A DNA stretch of 64,000 nt from Branchiostoma floridae (taxonomy: Eukaryota; Chordata; Leptocardii; Amphioxiformes; Branchiostomatidae). The notes beneath the pieces are model-generated. The model was not told where the DNA came from, made no database searches, and saw only the letters and a program-made list of their open reading frames with translations. This document shows, piece after piece, positions 23,901 through 35,900 of the stretch; positions within the stretch are counted from its first letter, which is position 1; each line of letters starts with the position of its first letter. The stretch is taken from NCBI RefSeq assembly GCF_000003815.2, contig NC_049979.1, forward strand, positions 27,894,249 to 27,958,248, given 5' to 3'. A program made the translations under genes and the position numbers.

Positions 23901-26900
23901 AATAACTGCATACTGGATAACAAAAAGTTTCAGGAAACATATTCATTTTCATATTCCAGGACATAACTCATTTGCATATTTGTGAATCTCTCCATGCGCC
24001 CATATCAGGTTTTTTATTCTGTTCTATTTATATGACATTCTAATAACTAGAAAAAAAACATTCACACACGCAAACCTTGGCAAAATGCCAGCTTTTTTAA
24101 AAGCACTTGTTTTTGAAATATTGAAAATATTGCAATTTGAGACTACCATGCATCCCTCGAAGTGATATCCCTAAATACCCAGTCTTTAAAAACAATGGAT
24201 ATAGGTTACCCTGCGGATAAAGGTAAACTACATTTTTGTAGCGCAGGGCTCGAAATACCACCTGCATATGCAGGTTAGTGCAGGTAAAATTGGAGCTGTG
24301 CAGGTATTTCTGATGTCTACCTGCACCTAACCTGCACTGGTCCATGTACTGGGTTTTATACATAAATGATGTACATGCATGTGGATAATGTTCTTTGGCT
24401 GCATTGCTGCATTGGTTGCCAGCACCGATAAAGTATCAAAGAAAAAATAGCAATGGTTCCTGAACAATTTTAGTACGATCCATACTTCCTAAATCCATAG
24501 TGATGCAGGTAAAAGTTGTCTGGTGCAGGTAATTTTCAATGTTACCTGCACCAGTGCACATATGCAGAAAAAAGTATTTCGAGCCCTGTAGCGTGAACAT
24601 GATTGCTTCATGAAACATTGGTTTGACCTTGAACATGCACTTTGTAACATATGTTAGCACTAGTCTACCCAAAGCAATCATTCATGAATTTAAAGTTCTG
24701 TTTCCATTACATGTTTTTAAGAGCCAATATTTCGATGATTGTCTGTTATCTTCTTGTGGGAAATCAAGTCAACGAATGGTGGTTTCAAATTGCAGTATTT
24801 TCAAAATATTGCAGTTTGAGACCACAGTCTGTCAGCTTGATTTCCCTAGATATTGGTTACCCCATGCATTAAGGTTAGTGTATATCAAGTTAGTGTATCA
24901 AGTTACTGTTTTTGTTTTACAGTCATGAGGGCAACGCCAAGTGGCTTCATGCACACTACGACCCTTACTCAACACTCTACACATTCTCCTCATGTATTGG
25001 TAAGCAATTTCTATTGTTCTATGTTACAATTTATTTAGTATTTGACACTTCATTTAATTACTGATTCACTGCTGTAACAATGGTAGTCAAGCAACTAATT
25101 GCAAACTTTTGTTATAGGGTATGCATACGTTATGTACTATGCATTTGATGTATGGTTTGATTTTCTGTAATCCCTTTTGGTATTTTTAGTTTGGAAAATT
25201 CAAAACAGAGACAAATTCATCATTTCTACCGCCTGCAGGTATATGTGGCAGGCTGCTATATGATTTTAAAGTACTTAATGTTATGTCACCAATACAGTAA
25301 AACATCAAGCGATCATCAGAAGTGTTAACTTATTTAACGAACATAGACGTTTGTGCAAAATATTGTTATAATTGTTTGTAGATTTTGAATTCCTCTTGCC
25401 CATTGTCATGGATGTCCTTATAGCTCAGTAGGTAGCGGCTTAACAGTTGAACTGCTGGGGTCAATTACTAGTTATTACTTACTGGTAGACCCTATTTTGA
25501 ATCCCAGTAATGGTACTGACATGTTTGAGTTGCACCATATTTTGGGAGGGGTGTAAAATTGGGGTGCCGTGTTTCAGTAGGTGTCTCAAGCACGTTACAA
25601 CAGCCTCATTACTCAGATGGGTACCTAATGGCCGTAATAAAACTAGGTGAATTGTTGTAATTAGTCCTTACTCGCTACCTCTACTAACACTTATCTTAAT
25701 CAATTACATGTAATATGGTTGTTTTGCTCCCTGCACAGCTTTGGCAGATTTACATGGAGATGGGGACAACAAAGTATGTCAAATTGTTTGTTTGTTACAA
25801 GTGCATTCAATTTGTTTCTTTTTATGACAGCTCGACGTAACATTACAAAGCAGAATGAATCAATAAAACTTATTCCAAAACCTCCTTGCTCAGGGCAATT
25901 CTGACTGGTACTATTTCACACTGCAGCTAGGTGGCGCTGCTAACAATATGGTCCTGAATGTACAGAACTGTCTTACATGCAATCCCAAACGTAACGTGTT
26001 ATCATATACAATATTGACAGTTGTCATGTTTACAAACATGAATATTATTCAATTATACAATAAATAAAGAAGTTTAACATTTTAGTTACTTCTTAAGATT
26101 TATGTTGTCCCAAATATGGCTAACTTCTTGTTACAAATCTTGTTCCTTTGCAGCTTATCATTGCAAACTTGGGGACTGGAAAATATGACATGAAGTTAAA
26201 GGTCTACAAAGGTGAGCAGACCCTTGTCTATGTAGGGGCACACGAAGTTAATCTTGTAGACGGCATCTGGGTCTTGATTTTGGGCTGTTTGAAAAAAGAT
26301 TCCCATTTTTAAATGTGATGTTGCTAAATGTACAGTGTTGCATTAAATAGTACCTTTTGTGGAAGAGATATAGATAGAGATGTAGCGGTCCTATAGTGTG
26401 TTTACAGTAGTATATGATAGTGTATAATAGTATAAACTTTTTTGTTTTTCTTAGTGACATTGCAACTACAGTAGGCAATACAATGATTAACTCAGGGAGC
26501 CAAGTTTGTATTTGGCCCCATTTCATTGTATGCAGTTTATTTTTATTTTCCTTATTGTATTGAATGTACATATTGAATATCTTTTTTGACTAATAAAAGA
26601 ATTTTTTATATCTAAGGAACCACTCTGATGACTGAGAACACCATCATCGACCTGCCGACAGCTGTCTGTACTTTCTTCATGGACACACATGACCCACGGA
26701 CACCAGGTCAGGGGCAGCAGCCAACCTGGTTTTTGCATAAGTTTTTTCTTAGTGACAAACATACATGACATTGTTTACAAGATTGTCTGTGGTGTTAGTA
26801 ATGAAAAAAAACCTCTAATCTTGAAACTGTTTCAAACAATCTGGAGATTTTAAAAAAAATCCTGAGAATTTTATTTTCAATGATGCATAAGGACTCTTAT

Positions 26901-29900
26901 TTAAAATCATAATGATCCATGAATCACAAATTATCAACTTTGTAAGTACATGTATAAGCTGTATAATGTTAGAAGCATTGTCCAAAGTGCTCGGGTTAGT
27001 CCAAAATTAATCTGGATGGTGTAATAATACATGTGTACTACATCATTGTATATTCTAAAGAAGGAAAAAGCAGACACTTTGTGTGATATATTGGATGGAT
27101 GTGGATTAAACCCCAAAGGATTATTCTTTTGATTGCTCTATTTGGCATTGCGAGGTTAGATGAAGCATAACATGTTGTCTGTTGTGTTTGTAGCTGTGGC
27201 TGTTGCCTCTGGTCCCTACATCTACGTCTACAAGAACCTGCGCCCCTACTTCAAGTTCACACTGCCACCACTAGATGTCAACCCAGTGGAGCAGGACCTC
27301 TGGAATCAGGCCAAAGAAGTAAGGAAATATTTAAACCGCGAACACTATTTTTTTCAAAATTGTTTTTCTACATTTTGGATAACATAATGCTCATTTTGTA
27401 CCATATGTGTTAAACTAAATAGATTAGAGAAAAATCCCTTTGTATTTTTAACAAGAAATAGTCATGCAGTCAAGTAGCAGAGATACCAGTCTTGGATTGA
27501 TGTGTTCAAAAATTTGTATTATCTATTAAAATTGTAGGGTGGAATTTGATGTAATGTAGGGGCATCCTCACTAGATAGCTTTAATTTAAAGAATGCTTGG
27601 AGTTAGAGGTGCAAAGTTACGTGTGACAGGTCGTCCAGTGTAATATAACCAGCTGCTGCTGCTGTGCCGCGTGCCTGCAAAGCTGGTGTGTTACGCCAAA
27701 GGGCACTTGCATACCAGCTATTCAAGTACTGATAGAAGTGGGTATCTTACTTCAAGTAGAGCAGGGAAGAGTCCTAAAGCTGACCCACATATCTCTGGTT
27801 GCAGCTCAGTTTTCCATTGTTTTTCTCTCCCTCCCACCTAACCCTATTACATTACAGATAATCCAAACAACATCACACACAAAGAAATAATCACTGTTTG
27901 ATTTGAGCTTTAATAGAAGACTTGACATTTTTGCCCCAAAACTTGAGTTATATTTCTTAACACCTTTGCCAACTGTTATATAGGACCTCTTTGATATCAA
28001 ACCTAGGATCTTTAATTTTTCCCATGCTGTAGGATAAGATTGATGTCCAGGTGCTGAAGGAGATGCTGGAGAGTCTCAGGTACACTGTCTTGTCTTACCT
28101 TAAAGCAGATGTCTCACTGGGGCATGCCTGTTGGCAACTGTTTGTAAATGACATTCAGTCACAGTTGCCAACATATTGCCAATTGGTTGCCTGAAATGTC
28201 AGTCTTTTGAAAACAAAACAAGGAAAAAAGAAAGGCATTTAACACATATACATGTACTAACAGTATGTGACACATTGAAAATGTATTTTATATTGGAGAT
28301 TCTGTGTTGATGTTGGTGTTTTCAGTCTGGAATAATACACAAGTACTGTGTTTACTAATGATATGAAATATTTTGAAATATGCAGGGCCGACGGGAGTGA
28401 GGGCACATTGACTGTCAGATCCTTAAGGTGCGTCTTAATTTCTCGTTTTATCAAGAAAGAGTAGAAGACTGGGGATGTAGCATTTTAAAAACTTCATTTC
28501 TTCAGTGTACTAAGAAAAAATAATTTTTTTGATTTAGATTGTCATTCCAGATTTATACTTGTAGTGTTGTCTATTTTATGTATAAAACCATGACATTTCA
28601 TCTATCTGCAATCTTTGTTTGCAGGTTCCTTATGTTGGACCCAGAAGACATGCCTACATTTGCCAACCTACACAAGCACAGTCCCCTCAAGAGACAGGTA
28701 AGTGATCTAGGTGCAGCATGCTCGTGTGAGAGGAGGATGGTGCTCTTGCTCCTTTTCATGCAGCTGTTCTTTAAGAGGTGTGCTAGAATGAAAGGGGTTC
28801 AGGTTTGGACAAGTCTATGGGCTTGATTGCTCTAAGGTCATACAAAACATGATTAAATTGGTTAATAACAGTCAAATACAGAAAATAAACAAATCGAAAT
28901 AATTTGAAAGTGAAAGTGCCAATGCAATTTTTCAATGGGTGCAATTTTGCACCCATTGTTCCAATTTTTCCAAGGTGGTTGTGGATAGATTTTTTCCACT
29001 AGCCTTACTGCACCAAAATGGCCTTCCTAATTCACAGGACCAAGCTTCTTGCAATTTCCTATAAGTACATAACATCTGCACAAAGAATAAATTTAGCTAG
29101 TGGGAAGAGTCCTAATTCCTATTCTTGTAAAACATTGTTACTGTTGTAGATTTTTCTTGACTGAAAATGGATTTCCTTTGGTATCCTGGAGTCCCCTATA
29201 GTCTGCTTCTGTTCTTGGTGCAAGCGGACCATGGATAAACAACTACAAGCACAACAAGGCTGGACTCCAGGCTAGAATTTCAGTCCAGCAAAAAGTTGGC
29301 TTGGGTTATTTAGATTTTTTTTTGTTTTAAGCCTGGGAATTTGAACTGTTATGGCTCTTCTCAAGCACTCAGCATCCTAACCATCAGTATTGTTGATTTT
29401 CCTGCCAGACTGTGATCACCTGCATGACTACATTGAAGAAGAGCCACTCAGAAGAGGATGCCATCAGCTGTCTGGTCATCGGTACAGAGAGTAAGGATAT
29501 CTACATACTGGACCCAGAGGCCTTCACTGTTCTTACTAAGGTGAGGGTTGGAGTGTCCTCTTGGTCATGGGAGTACATTATGTAACATTGTTTCTAAAAT
29601 TAAATAGATTTTCCACATTACCAATCAAGAGCATTGTATTTTTGGTAGAGTAGTGTTCATGTGTCTTTCTATATGTCAACACGATAAGTTGAAAATGCCA
29701 AGTTGATACATGTGCCCCCTGGCAGCTTTGTATGGTACTGCAGCAGAACTTCCGGTTTTAATTACTCATATTCTGGATGAGCTGCATGCTAGTACATGTA
29801 TATGGTCACAATTTTTGGTTGGTAGATCCTTGTTCTCAGGAAGAAGTGACAGTTTTGGCCCCTTGCAGCTTTCTTTGGAACTGCATGGGTTATTTCAACT

Positions 29901-32900
29901 GAAGACTTCAAAACAGGATAATGGCTGATGATTGAATTTTCATAATATTTTATCATGTAACTTAAATGAAGACCAGTTAACATACCCGGGTATTCACTTG
30001 CGCTGGTGCAGCTTGGACTGTGCTCACTTGCCACGAGACGGGAACAGTTGTGTCTTAAGTTTGCCAGTTCGCTCATGGACTCTGACTTTAGAGACTGGCT
30101 ACCACCCCTAAGAGGTCACATCACTGGCAGAGTAACTCGCAACAGTCACAAACTGAACTGTCCTAGAGCAAAAACGAACCGGTACCTGAACTCTACCATA
30201 CCGTACCTGACCCGACTAATGAATAAGAATGGACTGTGATCGGCTCTATTCCTCATGTCAATATGTTTGTTATTCTATTGATCGTCTGCCCTTATCATTT
30301 TAAGTGCAAACGTAAAGCATTGTTGTTAGTATCGCTAAGTCACATGTGATGTGCGCCTGTCAAATCAGAGGTTTTTAAACATTGTAAATTGGTTTTAAAT
30401 TCAGTGGCAACACTGTGATACCCAATAAAGTCATCTTGTATCTTGTTGTATCTTGTATACTGGTATGTTAATTATGCAAAATATTTGCATCAGATTCTTA
30501 TTGATACTGATAGATAGGGAGTCAGTGTGTGACAGAGCAAAACACTCCTTATTTCTTAGTGACCCATTAATGATTTCCTGCTGCTGTGTTTTCCAGATGG
30601 TGCTGCCTAGTGTCCCAGTGTTCCTGGATGTGACTGGATTGTATGATGTGGAGTTCCGCATTGTCGTCTCCTGTCGAAATGGGAACATATACTCACTAAA
30701 GAAGTAAGACAATGTACAAGATTGCTTTTACTGATGGTCATTGCAGGGCAATATTTAGGCCTTGTGCCTTAAATTTCATGTAGTTTACAACTATTGTGTG
30801 ACATGTGTAACAATGTTGAACATCCTTAAAGTTGGTTTTCTGCTGTCTGTGTTGACATTCTTGCCATGGCGCCACAAGCGAGGATCAAGTCCTCAGTGTT
30901 TGTTTTGTCATTGACTAAACTTTTCCACAAACTTCATTGTATCCCAACTGTTTGTGTGATTGAAATAATTCAAGGGTCTGTCAGGAATTAAATGATTGTT
31001 TGTTTGTTTACTTGTTTATCTAGGGGATCAAAAGCACCAAAGTACAGCATTGAGCTGAGCTCCCAGCCTGTAGGGCTTCAACGGATGGGCAAAAATGTGG
31101 TGGTGGGTTGTATGGACCAGACCCTCCAGTGTTACACCACTAAGGTAGGAATGTTGGTTGTATGGACCAGACCCTCCAGTGTTATACCACTAAGGTAGGA
31201 ATGTTGGTTGTATGGACCAGACCCTCCAGTGTTACACCACTAAGGTAGGAATGTTGGTTGTATGGACCAGACCCTCCAGTGTTACACCACTAAGGTAGGA
31301 ATGTTGGTTGTATGGACCAGACCCTCCAGTGTTATACCACTAAGGTAGGAATGTTGGTTGTATGGACCAGACCCCTCCAGTGTTTACACCACTAATGGTA
31401 GAAATGTTGCTTGTAATGCACACAACCCTCCCAGTGTTCACACCACTAAGGTAGGAATGTTGGTTGTATGGACCAGACCCTCCAGTGTTACACCACTAAG
31501 GTAGGAATGTTGGTTGTATGGACCAGACCCTCCAGTGTTACACCACTAAGGTAGGAATGTTGGTTGTATGGACCAGACCCTCCAGTGTTATACCACTAAG
31601 GTAGGAATGTTGGTTGTATGGACCAGACCCTCCAGTGTTATACCACTAAGGTAGGAATGTTGGTTGTATGGACCAGCCCCTCCAGTGTTACACCACTAAG
31701 GTAGGAATGTTGGTTGTATGGACCAGACCCTCCAGTGTTATACCACTAAGGTAGGAATGTTGGTTGTATGGACCAGACCCTCCAGTGTTACACCACTAAG
31801 GTAGGAATGTTGGTTGTATGGACCAGACCCTCCAGTGTTACACCACTAAGGTAGGAATGTTGGTTGTATGGACCAGACCCTCCAGTGTTATACCACTAAG
31901 GTAGGAATGTTGGTTGTATGGACCAGACCCTCCAGTGTTACACCACTAAGGTAGGAATGTTGGTTGTATGGACCAGACCCTCCAGTGTTATACCACTAAG
32001 GTAGGAATGTTGGTTGTATGGACCAGCCCCTCCAGTGTTACACCACTAAGGTAGGAATGTTGGTTGTATGGACCAGACCCTCCAGTGTTACACCACTAAG
32101 GTAGGAATGTAGGTTGTATGGACCAGCCCCTCCAGTGTTACACCACTAAGGTAGGAATGTTGGGCTGGTTGTATAAACTAGTAATAATATTCTACATAAC
32201 TTGTGGAATAGACATGTTTTTATTGTTGATATTGGAATAGTGTTGGTTATAATTACGATATCATGTGATATTATGATTATATTAAATTAGTTTGAATCTG
32301 TACCATTATTGTAAATCTATACAGAATGCTAGCAGGAATTGCATAAGTAAAAAAGACACTTCAAATAGTTTTCAAGAAATTCAAATGCAATATTCAGTCT
32401 TCACAACGAGTCAAAGACAAAACAGAGATTTACTTCCGGATGTCTCGAGTTTTTTCATCATCATCATAAGTTGTGGAGATTGACAGGATGTTTACCAGGA
32501 TGTCTATCCTTCATATAGTTTTAAAGATAAATTCATTTACCAATGATCATGTCCCTGTTCAGGGAAAGCGTCTGTGGGTGCTGACCCTCCCAGCCAATGT
32601 CATGACCATAACCTTCATATAGTTTTAAAGATAAATTTATTTAACCCTTAAACTGCCAGAGTTTCAGCCCTATAAAATGCCATCAGCTCCAGGGTTGGCT
32701 GCTGACCTCCAAAAAGAAACCCCCGAACAAGGCCGAAGTCCCTAACTTCCGGGGTTCGTGCGCTACGCGCGCGCAAAGCTGCTACTTCGGGGAATATGCT
32801 ATTCCGGATATATCCGGGTGCGGCACACAGGGCATGTATATGTGTGCCGGATATATCTGGGCTTGGCAGTTTAAGGGTTTTAACAGTGATCATGTCCCTA

Positions 32901-35900
32901 TACAGGGTAAGCGACTGTGGGTGCTGACTCTACCAGCCAATGTCATGACCATGGAACTGATGGACTACAAGAGTCGGGGCTTCAAGGCCATCATGGTGGC
33001 GCTGGACAACTGTGAGGTCCACGTGTACAACGAGAAGTACCTCGTCAACACCATCAAAACAGAGGTACTGTGCCATTTTTTGTTACCTCCATGAAACAAA
33101 CAAATAAACTGTCACAGAGATGTCTGTCCACAAGATAACTGGAGAGAACGCCTGGATGAATTCGTTGTGGGTAGGTCTTTACAAGACGTTGAAGTCCTAT
33201 GGAATCAAAGGCCTCCTAACAACGTGTTTTGGTACTGCAGCACAACTTCCATTTCGATATCTCATGTTTTGGATATGTTTTGGATATGGTCATGATTTTT
33301 TAGTGGTAATTTTTTTCTGTCGGCCAATTTTGTTTCAGAGTTTGACAAAGAATATTTGAGACGGGCTTGTTTTTTGTTTGTAAATTTTCAAGTTTGCATC
33401 AAAAGGAGAATCTGTGTAGTTTATAGTAGCTGTACCCAATCTGTCTGACTTGAAAATGACTTTCTTGTTATTTACTTTCCTCTAGGACATTGTGACGGGG
33501 ATGAAGTTTGGTCGGTTCGGTAGGGAAGATGGAGCGCTGGTGATGACCACAAAAGGTACGACTGTGGTGATGACGCCGTTTTTGAGTAGGTGCCTTGAAC
33601 ATGTTAAAGGACAAAGCCTAGCTAGCTAAAGGAAGCGCCATGTCCCAATGTGATACATTGTATGAGTAGGGGTTTAAGTACTGGTTTTCCCGAGATTCAA
33701 GGATTATTATTTTATGACGAATTAGAGGAAATCAACGCATTAGCAAAGCTCGGTAAGTCTACAATGACTAATCTCCAATCAAATCTTGCGGTGGCATAAG
33801 ATAGTATCTTAAGCTGGAGAAGGACTTTAGCTGGCAGAGGAGTTTTATTCCACCGCGAAGTGGCCAGCCAAATTCCTTTCCCAGGTTATGATACTATCTT
33901 ATGCAACCTCAAGATCTGCTTGGAGACTGTACAATGACATGATGTCGGTGCCATACCTAGAGACTTTGGCCTCTAATTGTAGTTGTAAGAAATTAAGTAG
34001 CCACCTCTTCTTATCAACATCCGGTGCAATGGCCGAGAGGGTAGAGTGTTTGCCTTGCATCTGGTAGATTGTGAGTTTGATCCCCAGCCGAGTCATACCA
34101 AAGACTTTAAAAATGGTACACGCTGCTTTCTCTGCTTAGCATTTAGCATTTGGGGAAGAGTATGGGAGTTAAACACACATCACTACCAGCGGACCAGCCC
34201 CCTGCTGTAGTAACTTGCACAAATGTGTAGCCCAAGGGCTACTGAAATGGAGATTGGCGCCACCCCTACGCATCTGCGCAGATGTATGGGCCACTTTAAC
34301 TTGCTCTTCTTATCAACATCTCTCTTCTCGCTGCAGGTGGCGGCTTGATTGTAAAAATCTTGAAACGGAACTCTGTGTTTGAGGAGAAGGATTCCCGACC
34401 AGGTCCGCCGGCTGCACAGAACCAGAAACTGAACATTCCCAAGAAAACCAAGTTATTTGTGGACCAGACTATGAGGGAGAGGGAGAATGCTGTCAGTAAG
34501 TAACATCCTGACAGTTCTTTTTATTTACTGTCAATATTACGGACAGTTCATCTAAGTTTTCGAAGATGGTTTACAACCATTCACTTTATTATGCTGAAAG
34601 ATNNNNNNNNNNNNNNNNNNNNNNNNNNNNNNNNNNNNNNNNNNNNNNNNNNNNNNNNNNNNNNNNNNNNNNNNNNNNNNNNNNNNNNNNNNNNNNNNNN
34701 NNGACTGAGCGAGTGAGTGAGCAATACATATAGAATACAGCAAAGTGTATTCTGTATCACCTGAGGTACCAGCCCAACTATGAGTAGGATCATCTGAAGG
34801 CTGGCCTGTGATCTGAGGGAGGTCTAGGACTGAGGGGGATGTGAAAAACAGAGTCACTGTGTTGTTTTTATCTATGTCATACTCACCCGAGAAAACATGC
34901 GTTTCAATTTGGGAATGGATCAGAAGTTAAGACAATTTGGTGTCCTTGCACAGAACAAGAACAGCAATTCCAATGTCCAAGTCCTGTATTCGAATATTGG
35001 GCAATGGCACACACTCAAGCATGTTTGAATTATTCTGTAGAAGCCTCTGTGAAAACAGTAGAACAGTATCAACTGGTCCGAAACACCAGTATCAAAGGTC
35101 CAGGTATGACATACATGAAACTCATAGTTTGTGTTTGTGTTTTTCCAGCCATGCACCGTATGTTCCAGCGGGACCTGTACCGGTTGAGACTGGACGCTGC
35201 CCGGTCCTACGTGAAGGCTCTGGAGACCAGCATGACTCCCATGTCAGCTGATCCGCTGGAACCGCTCAAACTGTCCGCTACGGTGAGTGCTTCTATCAGG
35301 CCTTGTTGATTCGATTATATGGATAGCATCCTCTGGGAACCCCAAAACTGATGCAAGCGTGAGAAGAAAAAAATGGCAAGTAAAAAGTGGCCTTAATTAT
35401 GAAATCTAGGTGGTCAGGAAGGTTGAACAAATGATTGAACCCACAGAGTATGTGTATACCAAACAATAGATTCTTAATTTTTGTTCTGTCACATTATCTT
35501 CTTTGAATCAACTATGACATGATTATCTGTTTTCCAATATTCTGGCATACATTTGGATTGACTAAGACATAGTATCCATTTTACGATATTTCAACATGTT
35601 TGAATTGACTTCAGCAGAAGTATCCATTTTCCAATATTCTGGCATACATTTCAATTGACTACGACATTACTATCCATTTTCTAATATTCAGGGCATACTT
35701 TTTTTAGCGCTACCATGAACCGAAAGCCACAAACTTTGATTAAGATCACTCCATTTTCTCTTGCGAAATTAAACTTTTATTCTACAGTATCATCTACTCT
35801 ATATAGCTAACCTCTGTATGATGATTTATGTGCATTCCCAGGTGAACGGGATAGGTCCATCCTTTAAGCTGACAGTGAACCTACAGAACACATCATCAGC

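Noticed and set aside
31102-32165. CRISPR-like regular repeats
   Set aside because: Units are contiguous 50-bp tandem repeats without unique spacers, in an animal intron, and are derived from BBS1 exon 12.
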